Assembly (NCBI RefSeq): GCF_001189535.1 | Contig: NZ_CP012070.1 | Coordinates: 2,604,001-2,668,000 of the forward strand | Reading direction: 5' to 3' | Length of the DNA: 64,000 bases | DNA from: Arsenicicoccus sp. oral taxon 190 | GTDB lineage: Bacteria; Actinomycetota; Actinomycetes; Actinomycetales; Dermatophilaceae | Part shown: positions 38,373-48,508 of the stretch, piece by piece | Layout: each line of letters starts with the position of its first letter | Position numbering within the stretch: the stretch's first letter is position 1 | Made by a program: the position numbers and the translations under genes | Notes under the pieces: model-generated | The model's database searches: none | The model's input: the letters and a program-made list of their open reading frames with translations, nothing else | Told to the model about the DNA's origin: nothing

Positions 38373-38705
38373 ATGATCGCCATCACCGTCAAGTGGGACG
38401 TCAAGCCCGAGTACGCCGACGACTTCCTCGAGCTGACACGGGAGTTCACTGAGGCATGCCGCGCCGAGCCGGGCTGCCTGTGGTTCGAGTGGTCGAGGTC
38501 CTGCGAGCGCCCCCACGAGTACATCCTCATCGAGGCCTACAAGGACGCCGCCGCGGGCAAGGCGCACGTCGAGTCCGACCACTTCGCCACGGCGATGAAG
38601 ACGCAGGGGCAGTATGCCGCCTCGCGTCCCAAGGTGATCTCCGTCGAGACGCCGGGCACCGGCTGGGACGAGCTCGGCGAGATCGAGATGCCCGAGTCCG
38701 ACTGA
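38373..38705 (+). CDS. Antibiotic biosynthesis monooxygenase-domain protein
   Basis: A 110-residue ABM-fold protein (dimeric ferredoxin-like barrel), related to YgiN-type quinol monooxygenases and heme-degrading IsdG-like enzymes. Landmarks are the EPGCLWFEWSRS and EYILIEAYKDAAAGKAHVES-type stretches with a conserved His in the HFATAM region. TAGGAGG before the ATG is a good ribosome site. The substrate is not known. Confidence 0.85.
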   Translation: MIAITVKWDVKPEYADDFLELTREFTEACRAEPGCLWFEWSRSCERPHEYILIEAYKDAAAGKAHVESDHFATAMKTQGQYAASRPKVISVETPGTGWDELGEIEMPESD

Positions 38706-38757
38706 GCCGCACCGGGAGTGGCCGGACCTGCCCGCCACGCGGGTCAGGTCCGGGCGC

Positions 38758-39630
38758 TCACCGAGGAGCCGTGGCGCGGGCGACGATCTCGTCCGCCACC
38801 TCCGCCGGGTTGCACTCGGGCAGCCAGTGGCCCGCGTCCAGCTCCACGAACCGGTAGTCGGCGGAGACGAACTCGGCGGTCGACTCCGCCGCGGCCCGTC
38901 CGAGCGCCACGTCGTGCCGCCCCCAGACGTAGGTCGTGGGCACCAGCACGCGTGGATCCCGACCGCTGCCTCCCGCCCGGCTGCGGGAGACGCCCCGCCA
39001 CGGCGCGCTGGCGCGGTACCAGCTGATCGGGCCGCGGAGGCTCGACGGGGTGGCGAAGCGGGCGGCATACCGCTCGGCGTGGTCGACCGGCAGCCCGGCG
39101 CCGGTCAGGAACCGTCGCATCGACCGGGCGAGCACCTGCTCGGGCAGCCCGGGCACCTGGAAGGCCAGCATGTACCAGCTGCGCCGCGCCTGGTCCGGTG
39201 ACCGCATGGCGCGCTCCATCGCGGTGGGGTGCGGTGTGGACAGGACCGTGAGGCTCGACAGGCGCTCCGGGGCCGTCAGCGCCGTCGCCCAGGCCACCGC
39301 GCCGCCCCAGTCGTGCCCGACGAGGTGGACCTGCGGGACGCCGGCGGCGTCGACGAGCGCGAGCACGTCCCGCACCAGCTCGCTCACCCGGTAGGCGGCG
39401 ACGCCGGTCGGCGAGGCGGCGGGGGAGTAGCCTCGCTGGTCCGGCGCCAGCGTGCGAAAACCACTGGCGTGCAGACGTTCTGACACCGCCCGCCAGGCTG
39501 TCGCGTCCTGAGGGAAGCCGTGCAGCAGCACGACCACCTCGCCGTCTCGGGGTCCGCCGTCGACGACCTCGAAGGTCAGTCCGTCGCGGGTGCAGGAGCG
39601 CAGGGGCGGGGTCTCGACGTGCTCGGTCAT
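38758..39630 (-). CDS. Alpha/beta hydrolase, epoxide hydrolase-like
   Basis: A 290-residue hydrolase. HGFPQD (about residues 37-42) forms the oxyanion hole, the nucleophile is the Asp of GHDWGGAVAW near residue 108, and the catalytic His is in DAGHWLPE near the end. An Asp nucleophile with HGFP suits epoxide hydrolases and haloalkane dehalogenases. ATG 39,630 is preferred over GTG 39,669, which overlaps a TAGCGT promoter box; this would give a leader of about 30 nt. Confidence 0.88.
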   Translation of the reverse strand: MTEHVETPPLRSCTRDGLTFEVVDGGPRDGEVVVLLHGFPQDATAWRAVSERLHASGFRTLAPDQRGYSPAASPTGVAAYRVSELVRDVLALVDAAGVPQVHLVGHDWGGAVAWATALTAPERLSSLTVLSTPHPTAMERAMRSPDQARRSWYMLAFQVPGLPEQVLARSMRRFLTGAGLPVDHAERYAARFATPSSLRGPISWYRASAPWRGVSRSRAGGSGRDPRVLVPTTYVWGRHDVALGRAAAESTAEFVSADYRFVELDAGHWLPECNPAEVADEIVARATAPR

Positions 39631-39749
39631 GGTGGCGCCATTCGTTGTCGTGGGTCTGGCGAAGACCACGCTAGTCCGGCAGACTCGATCGCGACCCCCG
39701 TCACCGGCGAGGGCCGGGCACCGAGCACCGACGAGCGAACGAGGCGACC

Positions 39750-40145
39750 ATGTCCCGTCCTGTGCACTTCGAGATCCACGTCGACGACCTGGAGCGCTCC
39801 AAGGAGTTCTACGCCGCGGCCTTCGGGTGGAGCTATGAGGACTGGAGCGAGTTCGCCGGCATGCCGTACGCCGGCGTGACGACGGGGGAGGACGGGGCGC
39901 CCGGCATCAACGGCGCCCTGATGCAGCGGCAGGGCCCCTCGCCGCAGGCCGACGGTGCCGTCAAGGGGGCGGTGCTCACCATGGGCGTGGAGTCGTATGC
40001 CGAGACCGAGGAGCGCATCCTCGAGGCGGGTGGCGTGGTGGCGGTCCCGCGCTACGCCCTGCCGGGGATGGCGTGGCAGGGCTACTACCTCGACACCGAG
40101 GGCAACGTCTTCGGCATCCACCAGCCCGACGAGAACGCCCGCTGA
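39750..40145 (+). CDS. VOC family (glyoxalase-like) protein
   Basis: A 131-residue single-domain vicinal-oxygen-chelate protein. FEIHVDDLERSKEFY begins the first beta-alpha-beta unit and YYLDTEGNVFGIHQPDE closes the second; His and Glu there are the likely metal ligands. Members act in glyoxal detoxification, ring cleavage or antibiotic binding. GAGGCGACC precedes the ATG. Substrate unknown. Confidence 0.87.
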   Translation: MSRPVHFEIHVDDLERSKEFYAAAFGWSYEDWSEFAGMPYAGVTTGEDGAPGINGALMQRQGPSPQADGAVKGAVLTMGVESYAETEERILEAGGVVAVPRYALPGMAWQGYYLDTEGNVFGIHQPDENAR

Positions 40146-40186
40146 CGGCTGGGGGACCGCCCCCGGCTGCCCGCTGCCGACGACCC

Positions 40187-40423
40187 TCAGTCCTCGGGGA
40201 GCGCCGCGAAGGTCTTCTTGGCGTCGCGGTACCACCCCATCCCCTTGACGGGGTTCTTCCAGCGGCCGCGCATCGCGCGGTCGGCGTCCTCGTGGGTGGC
40301 GTCACCGGCGGCGACGGCCTCCTTGAGGTGGCGGTCCTGGGCCTTGATCACGTCGTCGGCGGTCGCGCCCGTGTGAGCGGTGTCGCAGGGGCCGCCGAGC
40401 TGACGGCAGGTCATGGTCTTCAT
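40187..40423 (-). CDS. DUF1059-like small protein
   Basis: A 78-residue protein opening MKTMTCRQLGGPCD, the start of DUF1059 proteins, whose two cysteines may bind metal. The second half departs from the family. AAGGAG lies before the ATG. It follows the ECF sigma gene by 96 bp on the same strand and may be in its operon. A run of CACCAC/GTGGTG triplets (about 40,442-40,475) fills the gap. Confidence 0.7.
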   Translation of the reverse strand: MKTMTCRQLGGPCDTAHTGATADDVIKAQDRHLKEAVAAGDATHEDADRAMRGRWKNPVKGMGWYRDAKKTFAALPED

Positions 40424-40519
40424 GGTCGTGCTCCTTCGTGGTCGTGGTGACGGTGGTGGTGATGGTGGTGATGCCCTGGTGACGGGGGAGCGCGGGGGAG
40501 TGTGACGGATCCGGCGGAC

Positions 40520-41344
40520 TCACCGACGGGCGAGCGCGGCGAGCACCTCGGGCGCGGCGCGGAAGTCGATGCGCTGCACCCGGCCGTCGACCACCGTGAA
40601 GTCGAAGGCGACCCGGGCCTCGCCGCGGTGGAACCACGCCGCCCCAGGGCGCCCCTCCAGCATGGTCGGCAGCGCTGCCTTGGCCGCGCCGTCGAACATC
40701 GCTGCCACCGCCTCGGGGCCCTCGAGCCGGGCCGGGGTGCCCGCGGCGATGGCGGCGGCGTCGGCCGCCACGACCGCGTCGGGCGCGAGCAGCTCCAGCA
40801 GGCGGGCGTACTCGCCTTCGCGCGCCGCGGCGAGGAAGGCGTCCACGACCTCCCAGTCGGCGCGTCGGCCCTCTGCCCGCGGCTGGGTGACCTTGCTGCG
40901 GGCTCGGGAGGCGAGCTTGCGGGCGGCGGGAGGGGTCGTGTCGAGGATCGCAGCGATCGTCGGGAAGTCGATCGCCAGGGTGTCGTGCAGCACGAAGGCC
41001 ACGCGCTCGGCCGGGGTCAGGCGGTCGAGCACCACCTGCAGCGCCACGCCCACGGTGTCCGCGAAGGCGACCTCGTCCGCCGGGTCCGATGCGGTGCCGG
41101 GCGGTTCGAGGGTGTCGACCGGCAGGGGAGTGCGGGCTCGGAGCCGGTCCAGGCACAGGCGGGTGGTCACCGTGGTGAGCCACGCGGTCAGGTTGTCGAT
41201 CTGACCGTCGTTGCCCTGCAAGCGGATCCACGCCTGCTGCACCACGTCCTCGGCCTCGGTCCGGTCGCCGAGCACGCCGCCGGCGATCCGGAGCAGCCGC
41301 GGTCGCGCCGCCTCGAAGGCGTCCGTCTGGTCCATGGTCGTCAC
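40520..41344 (-). CDS. ECF sigma factor with SnoaL-like C-terminal domain
   Basis: About 274 residues. Sigma region 2 is at about 8-75 (EAEDVVQQAWIRL, WLTTVTTRLCLDRLR), region 4 at about 105-155 (LTPAERVAFVLHD), and a SnoaL/NTF2-like domain at about 165-272. This is the SigJ/ECF41/ECF56 layout, in which the C-terminal domain replaces an anti-sigma factor. The WLPEPL motif of ECF41 is not seen, so ECF56-like is favoured. ATG 41,335 is an alternative start. Targets unknown; the DUF1059 gene downstream is a candidate. Confidence 0.88.
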   Translation of the reverse strand: MTTMDQTDAFEAARPRLLRIAGGVLGDRTEAEDVVQQAWIRLQGNDGQIDNLTAWLTTVTTRLCLDRLRARTPLPVDTLEPPGTASDPADEVAFADTVGVALQVVLDRLTPAERVAFVLHDTLAIDFPTIAAILDTTPPAARKLASRARSKVTQPRAEGRRADWEVVDAFLAAAREGEYARLLELLAPDAVVAADAAAIAAGTPARLEGPEAVAAMFDGAAKAALPTMLEGRPGAAWFHRGEARVAFDFTVVDGRVQRIDFRAAPEVLAALARR

Positions 41345-41472
41345 ACTCCCATCACGTGGTCCGTCATGGGTAGTGACTCCTGGGACACCTCAGGTGTGAC
41401 CGGTGGCGGTGGTGAGGGGACCTCAGAGCCAGGACATGGCCGGCGTCATCCACAGGCGGGGGAGTGCGGCCC

Positions 41473-42327
41473 TCAGCTCCGGCGCGCAGTGCCGTCCAGG
41501 AAGGCCCGCCAGTGGCGCTGCCCCTGCGTGAGCCGCCCGCCCACGCCCACGCGCTCGAGCACGTCCTGCGTGGCCGACCGCGTGTCGTCGTCCCAGGACC
41601 CGCTCGCCCGTATGTCGTGGCCCCACACGTGACGGCACATCGCCTGGACCGCCTGGACCTGCACACGCGACCCGGGGGAGAAGGTGCTCCCGGCCGGTCC
41701 GGAGCGCCCGTCGTCCACGTGGATGTGGTTGTGGTGCGCCTCGTCGTAGAGATAGGTCAGGACGAACTCGAAGTCGTGGTGGAGGCTGGCGGCCATCCGC
41801 CAGTAGGCGCGCTCGATGGCAGCGCGCTGCGCCCCGGAGCTGTTCTGCCACAGGTCATATCGACAGCTCACGAGGTCCTGGCCGTCCGACGCTCGTACCC
41901 GCGCGAGGTCGAAGGCGCGTCCGGCGTGGTGCCATGAGGGGCGAGGTCGGTCCTCGGGCCTGACCCAGGCGCCGTACGACCAGATCTGGGTGGGCGCCGG
42001 TGCCGGCAGGTAGGTCCAGTGCCGCGCGAGGGTGGCGGACAGTCGTGCGGCGAACGCCGGCTCGATCCGGAATCCCGTCGGCGTCCCGGAGATCTCGTAG
42101 TAGAGGCGGGTCCCGGCGAGCTGGTCGTGCCGCGGGAGCTGCTCAGCCGCGACGCTCGTGGGGTCGGTCGAAGGCGTCGCAGGGTCGTCCTGTGCCAGCT
42201 GATCCATCGTCTCCTGCAAGGGATCTCGCGCCACCCACGCCCCAGCGAGGCCCAGCGCGGTCACGGCGCCGGTCGCGAGCACTGCCCGTCGGCGGGGGCC
42301 CCTGCGGTGCGGCTCGTCCTCGGTCAT
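41473..42327 (-). CDS. Secreted extensin-like/M15-type zinc peptidase
   Basis: A 284-residue protein with a Tat-type signal (RRGPRRRAVLATGAVTALG). The catalytic region has HHAGRAFDLAR and HHNHIHVDDG, the H-x6-D and H-x-H ligands of extensin-like and M15 peptidoglycan peptidases. The final 60 residues (ASGSWDDDTRSATQDVL) resemble a peptidoglycan-binding repeat. The ATG overlaps the stop of the upstream gene (ATGA). It probably cuts or binds cell-wall peptides. Confidence 0.75.
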   Translation of the reverse strand: MTEDEPHRRGPRRRAVLATGAVTALGLAGAWVARDPLQETMDQLAQDDPATPSTDPTSVAAEQLPRHDQLAGTRLYYEISGTPTGFRIEPAFAARLSATLARHWTYLPAPAPTQIWSYGAWVRPEDRPRPSWHHAGRAFDLARVRASDGQDLVSCRYDLWQNSSGAQRAAIERAYWRMAASLHHDFEFVLTYLYDEAHHNHIHVDDGRSGPAGSTFSPGSRVQVQAVQAMCRHVWGHDIRASGSWDDDTRSATQDVLERVGVGGRLTQGQRHWRAFLDGTARRS

Positions 42328-42689
42328 GGCGTGAGCGCCAGGCGGACCATGGGGGAGCGGGCCACCCAGTCGTCGATGCTGTGCCCCTGGGCGGTATACC
42401 AGGGCTGCACGTCCCAGGCGCCACGCGCGACGTGCTCACGGGCGGAGACATCGGTCACCTCGGTGGCCACGACGCGAAACTCGCTGTCCCCGAACGACAA
42501 TGACGCTCGTGGGTCGGCTCGCAGATTGGCGATCCAGCTGCGGGGGCCGGGGGTGCCGACGACGTGCACGGCCCCGTCGACCCGGACGAACCAGATCTCG
42601 ACCGTCCGCTCCGTCCCGGAGCGGCGGCCGATCGTCGTGAGGTCGCAGGTCCCGGTCGCTGGTAGGTCCTCCAGACGCATCCTGGCCAT
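42324..42689 (-). CDS. Deazaflavin-dependent nitroreductase-family protein
   Basis: A 121-residue split-barrel protein. CDLTTIGRRSG-x-RTVEIWF and GTPGPRSWIANLRADPRASL are the marks of the F420-dependent Ddn/DUF385 family of quinone reductases. The start lies 6 nt after TACACT. It overlaps the next gene in ATGA, so a two-gene operon with a secreted peptidase. Substrate unknown; F420 binding is inferred from the family. Confidence 0.82.
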   Translation of the reverse strand: MARMRLEDLPATGTCDLTTIGRRSGTERTVEIWFVRVDGAVHVVGTPGPRSWIANLRADPRASLSFGDSEFRVVATEVTDVSAREHVARGAWDVQPWYTAQGHSIDDWVARSPMVRLALTP

Positions 42690-42695
42690 GCGGCG

Positions 42696-42701
42696 AGTGT
42701 A
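42696..42701 (-). promoter_or_regulatory. Leaderless -10 box
   Basis: TACACT on the minus strand, 6 nt, then ATG at 42,689. Confidence 0.55.
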
Positions 42702-42785
42702 GGTGGCGCGGCGCGCGCGGCCCCCGTGGTGGGCGCACGGGCATACCCGCTTCCGACGGGGTGGTCACTCTGAGAGCGTGGCCGC

Positions 42786-43349
42786 ATGGAGACGACGCCG
42801 TTCACGGACAAGCCGACCCTGCGGGGCGAGCTGGTGACCCTTCACCCCATCCGAGCGGAGGACGCCGACGCGATCGACGCGGTCATCCGCGCTGATGACG
42901 AGATCGCCAGGCTGACGGGGTCGGTGCACTCGAGCAGCGAGAAGCCCGCCGGCATGCCGATGGACCGGCTCCGCGAGATCTACGCCGCCTGGGCTGTGGC
43001 CGACGACCGGCTTGTGCTCGCCGTCATCGACAACACATCCGGCGAACTCGTCGGCGAGGCAGTCCTCAACGAGTGGGACGAGGACAACGAGTCCTGCGCC
43101 TTCCGCATCTTCATCGGCGCAGCTGGCCGCGGCCGTGGGCTCGGCACCGAGGCGACCCGGCTCATTACCGGACACGGCCTCAGGACCATGGGCCTGCACC
43201 GCATCACTCTCGAGGTCTACGCCTTCAACCCCCGCGCCCGGCACGTCTACGAGAAGGCCGGCTTCGTCCACGAGGGGACGGGCCGCGAGGCGCTGCGGTT
43301 CGACGACCAGTGGATCGACGTGGACTACATGGCCATCCTCGCCAGCTGA
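42786..43349 (+). CDS. GNAT acetyltransferase (RimJ/RimL-like)
   Basis: A 187-residue acetyltransferase. LVTLHPIRAEDADAI starts the fold, AGRGRGLGTEATRLI is the acetyl-CoA loop, and FNPRARHVYEKAGF the following helix. It stands immediately before the mazEF-like operator but has its own reading direction and no overlap. Target unknown. Confidence 0.86.
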   Translation: METTPFTDKPTLRGELVTLHPIRAEDADAIDAVIRADDEIARLTGSVHSSSEKPAGMPMDRLREIYAAWAVADDRLVLAVIDNTSGELVGEAVLNEWDEDNESCAFRIFIGAAGRGRGLGTEATRLITGHGLRTMGLHRITLEVYAFNPRARHVYEKAGFVHEGTGREALRFDDQWIDVDYMAILAS

Positions 43350-43370
43350 CGGTCGCCTCTGGAAGAGGCT

Positions 43371-43406
43371 GCTACCGTGGTAGCAGCAACTGTGCTACCA
43401 CGGTAG
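43371..43406 (+). promoter_or_regulatory. Operator pair of the mazEF-like module
   Basis: GCTACCGTGGTAGC (43371-43384) and GCTACCACGGTAG (43394-43406) are each near-palindromic and are inverted copies of each other. The second overlaps the -10 box TAGGAT (43404-43409), which is 6 nt before the antitoxin ATG. This fits autorepression by a ribbon-helix-helix antitoxin. Confidence 0.8.
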
Positions 43407-43415
43407 GATCTATCC

Positions 43416-43646
43416 ATGAAGCTGAGTGTGAGCTTGAGTGACGAGGACGTCGCGGTCCTCGATCGATTCGTCGAGGAGGCCGGCCTCGAGTCGCGGTCTG
43501 CCGCGGTCCAGCAGGCCATCCGCCGCCTGCAAGACCCACAGCTGGAGGCGGCCTATGCCGCCGCCTGGGAGGAATGGTCCGCGGCGGGGGATGAGGAGGC
43601 TTGGGCAACGGCCTCCTTGGACGGGCTCACCGATGCTGCGCGGTGA
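43416..43646 (+). CDS. MazE-like ribbon-helix-helix antitoxin
   Basis: A 76-residue protein. The first 45 residues are a ribbon-helix-helix DNA-binding fold (MKLSVSLSDEDVAVLDRF, SRSAAVQQAI). The acidic and aromatic tail (AAAWEEWSAAGDEEAW) is the part that would wrap the toxin. The leaderless start fits the promoter. It overlaps the MazF gene by 14 bp. Assigned by fold and partner. Confidence 0.88.
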   Translation: MKLSVSLSDEDVAVLDRFVEEAGLESRSAAVQQAIRRLQDPQLEAAYAAAWEEWSAAGDEEAWATASLDGLTDAAR

Positions 43647-43980
43647 GATCGTTCTCGTCGATCTGGACCCGGTGCGCGGCAGCGAGGCCAGCAAGCGGCG
43701 CCCCGCGGTGCTCGTCAGCAATGACCGGGCCAACATGATGGCCCAACGACTCGGTCGCGGCGTAGTCACGGTCGTGCCCGTCACCAGCAACGTGGAGCGG
43801 GTCTTTCCCTTCCAGGTGTTGCTGCCCGCTGACGAGACAGGACTGCGGATGGACTCCAAGGCCCAGGCGGAGCAGGTGCGCTCGGTCGCAGTCGAGAGGG
43901 TCGGTGCCGCGGTCGGCAGGGTCCCGCCGCGCCTCATGGCCGCGGTCGACGACGCGTTGCGACTCCATCTGCAGTTGTGA
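43633..43980 (+). CDS. MazF-type toxin endoribonuclease
   Basis: A 115-residue PemK/MazF toxin. It begins RGEIVLVDLDPVRGSEASKRRPAVLVSND, in which the E-x-W/L...RP pattern is the family mark, followed by VVPVTSNVERVFPF and a conserved AEQVRSV stretch. ATG 43,633 lies inside the antitoxin gene. MazF toxins cut mRNA at short motifs; the site for this one is unknown. Confidence 0.9.
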   Translation: MLRGEIVLVDLDPVRGSEASKRRPAVLVSNDRANMMAQRLGRGVVTVVPVTSNVERVFPFQVLLPADETGLRMDSKAQAEQVRSVAVERVGAAVGRVPPRLMAAVDDALRLHLQL

Positions 43981-44006
43981 CCGCCCGGGGGGCGGTCCGC
44001 TCAGCA

Positions 44007-44034
44007 GAATGACATAATGTAGATTATCGGCGTT
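44007..44034 (-). other. dif: Candidate dif site (XerCD recombination, chromosome terminus)
   Basis: An AT-rich 28-bp island in GC-rich DNA. On the minus strand it reads arm AACGCCGATAA, centre TCTACA, arm TTATGTCATTC. This is the 11-6-11 layout of dif, with inner ATAA/TTAT symmetry and the TTATGT right arm shared with Escherichia coli and Bacillus dif. The CCGATAAT...ACATTATGTCA core is what I recall for actinobacterial dif. It lies in a 69-bp gap between a MazF and a VapC gene. Confidence 0.78.
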
Positions 44035-44049
44035 GGCCTGGGTGGTTCT

Positions 44050-44469
44050 TCACCCCTGCCGCAAGCCCAGGTAGTGCTCATCGAGCAGGGTCATCCCTGC
44101 GCGTGCGGTCGCCTTCCGGTCGAAGGTCACCGTCGCCCGGCATCCTCGGCCAGTCGCCACCGCCGCGATCAGCGCGTCGGCGAAGTCGGCTCCTTCTGCG
44201 GCCCGGTCCAGCGCGCGGATGACGGCCTGTCGATGTTCCAGGACAAGAGCGTCATCCAGGCACAGGCGACGAAGTGTCTCCACCATCTGATCGGCGGTCA
44301 CTCCGTGGACCCGACGCATCACCCACCATGTCTCGACGATCGTGACGGAACCCAGAAAGATCGGGTCCTCTCGCGAGGCGCCGGCGATGAGTCGTTGCGC
44401 GAGCTGACTCTGGTGCGGGTCATCCCCCGCGAGGAACCGCACCAGCACGTTCGTGTCGTCAGCGATCAC
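44050..44469 (-). CDS. VapC-type PIN-domain toxin
   Basis: A 139-residue PIN-domain RNase. The acidic active site is visible: DTN-VLVRFL near residue 5, an E in VTIVETWW, ADFADALIA near 100, and the late TFDRKA. The start is GTG 44,469, overlapping the stop of a small upstream ORF in GTGA, the usual antitoxin-toxin layout. It ends 16 bp from the dif-like site. The target RNA is unknown. Confidence 0.87.
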   Translation of the reverse strand: MIADDTNVLVRFLAGDDPHQSQLAQRLIAGASREDPIFLGSVTIVETWWVMRRVHGVTADQMVETLRRLCLDDALVLEHRQAVIRALDRAAEGADFADALIAAVATGRGCRATVTFDRKATARAGMTLLDEHYLGLRQG

Positions 44470-44600
44470 CGCATGGACTCCGCGGCGGCCTCGGCGATGG
44501 CGGCGGGCACGTCCAGGTATTGCGTGTCCAGGTCCCGTCGCTGTTCGTCGTGACCAACGGCGCCCTCCGGCACGAGGCTGATGCTGGACCATGGGGTCAT
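44466..44600 (-). CDS. Short ORF in antitoxin position, unrecognised
   Basis: A 44-residue ORF directly upstream of vapC with a 4-bp overlap. No AbrB, RHH or Phd fold is visible; the end (QYLDVPAAIAEAAAESMR) is helical and acidic like the toxin-binding tail of a VapB. It may be a truncated antitoxin or a new type. No clear ribosome site. Confidence 0.35.
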   Translation of the reverse strand: MTPWSSISLVPEGAVGHDEQRRDLDTQYLDVPAAIAEAAAESMR

Positions 44601-44714
44601 GTCTCTGATCGACGTCTGGAGCCAGGTCCCTGACGAACCGCCATCGCGGGTCGCGCTCGCCCCTGCTGACGGTCGGGCTGGCCACCCATCGCGCCCCATG
44701 GACCAGGAGATGTC

Positions 44715-45443
44715 GTGAGTACGCCCGACGGCCGCACAGGGCTCGCCGACGTGGCCCTGTGCGCCCAAGGCGAGGCGGCCATGCAGCGTGTCCTGCATGT
44801 CGGCCTCGGCAGCCGGTGGCGCGCTGACGACGAGATCGCCTGGTCGCTGGACCCGGCGCCGCACCGATACCTGCTGGGGGCGGTCACCCTGCGACCCGAC
44901 GTCCCCGCGGCGCGGCTGGTGGGTCTGCCAGGCACGGTGTGCGACTCCTTCGGGTCGCTGTCGCAGGCGGATCTGCCGGGTCGGGCCCCGGAGCCGGAGA
45001 ATGTGTGGATGGTCCGCCACCCGGCTCCCCTGCCGCCCTCGCCATCACTGCCGGGTCTCGACGTCCGGCCCGTCGTCACCGACGACGAGGTGCAGCTGTG
45101 GGAGCGGATCACCTTCGAGGCCAACGGCGCTCCTCCGGATCGGCCCGGTGAGCTCCACCCCCGCGGGTCGCAGCGACAGGCCGGGCTGACGTTGTGGCTG
45201 GCCGTGCGGGGCGGCCGCCCCGTCGGCACGTCTCTCGGCATCGTCGCGTCCGGCTGCGTGACCGTGAGCGCCGTCGCCGTCCTCCCGGAGGCCCGCGGGC
45301 GGGGCATCGGTAGCGCCCTCACCCGCAGCGTGATCGCCTCAGCGCCAACGCTGCCCGCGACCCTCAGTGCTTCCGAGGACGCGTTGGGGGTCTACGAACG
45401 TCTCGGCTTCGTGGCCCTGGCCAGGTCGGTGCACTGGTCCTAG
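44715..45443 (+). CDS. GNAT acetyltransferase with N-terminal extension
   Basis: A 242-residue protein. The C-terminal GNAT domain (about 115-240) has TVSAVAVLPEARGRGIGSALT as its acetyl-CoA region and ALGVYERLGFVALA after it. The first 110 residues are a divergent domain common in actinobacterial GNAT proteins. GTG 44,715 has an AGGAGA ribosome site. Target unknown. Confidence 0.82.
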   Translation: MSTPDGRTGLADVALCAQGEAAMQRVLHVGLGSRWRADDEIAWSLDPAPHRYLLGAVTLRPDVPAARLVGLPGTVCDSFGSLSQADLPGRAPEPENVWMVRHPAPLPPSPSLPGLDVRPVVTDDEVQLWERITFEANGAPPDRPGELHPRGSQRQAGLTLWLAVRGGRPVGTSLGIVASGCVTVSAVAVLPEARGRGIGSALTRSVIASAPTLPATLSASEDALGVYERLGFVALARSVHWS

Positions 45444-45525
45444 CCCGTATGCCGCGCTGCAGCCCAGCCACCCCGGCAGGGGTCGAGAGGCACGGCGTCG
45501 CTCAGCGCTGCCTGCCTGCAGCAGG

Positions 45526-45975
45526 TCAGTCGACCGCGGTGATGGTCTGGTCCTGGCCGCCGAAGCTGAAGGTGTCGCCTGCGCGCAACCCGTGGATCAC
45601 GTCGTAGATCGGGGCGTCGGTCGCGATGCCCTGGTAGCTCACGCCGCCGGACTCGAACTCGTCCGTCACGACGCCGACGACGTAGTGACGTCCCCCCAGC
45701 TCCACCACTGCGCCCGGCTGCACCGTGTCCGTGGTGGCCACGTCGAGCGCCCGCGCCTCCTTGAGGTCCAGTCGCTGCCGGGCGTCGACGGCGCCGAGCA
45801 CACCGTGCAGGTCCCCGGCCTCATCGCGCTGGGCGTCGCCGTCGACCCGTCGCTCGCCCAGCTCGGCTGATGCCGCTGCGGCCTCGTCCTGGCCCGCCCG
45901 GGCACCCCCGGCTAGCTGGCCCGCCAGGTGGGCGATCAGATCGTCCTTGACCTGCTGCTTGCTGCGGCTGTCCAT
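45526..45975 (-). CDS. GreA-like domain protein
   Basis: A 149-residue protein. The N-terminal ~80 residues are charged and helical; the C-terminal ~65 (VQPGAVVELGGRHYVVGVV, GVSYQGIATDAPIYDVIHG, LRAGDTFSFGGQDQTI) resemble the FKBP-like C-terminal domain of GreA/Rnk transcription factors. A TAGGCT box lies 7 nt before the ATG. It may act on RNA polymerase, by analogy. Confidence 0.7.
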   Translation of the reverse strand: MDSRSKQQVKDDLIAHLAGQLAGGARAGQDEAAAASAELGERRVDGDAQRDEAGDLHGVLGAVDARQRLDLKEARALDVATTDTVQPGAVVELGGRHYVVGVVTDEFESGGVSYQGIATDAPIYDVIHGLRAGDTFSFGGQDQTITAVD

Positions 45976-45985
45976 GACGTCCAGC

Positions 45986-48355
<2,370 letters not shown>

Positions 48356-48508
48356 CGGTGTCTCCCTCCGGCCCCGCCCTGGTGCAGCGCCGCGCCTCAG
48401 GCTAGCGGCACCCGCTCCGGCGGTCAGCCGATCACCCGAGCCGTATGCCGCCCCCCCGGGGTCACCGGGGCCCCACCCCCATGGTCGTCAGGACCCCGGC
48501 CCCCGGGG

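Noticed and set aside
42786..44600. Prophage or IMEX around the dif-like site
   Set aside because: No integrase, replication or capsid gene, and only one copy of the site in the window.
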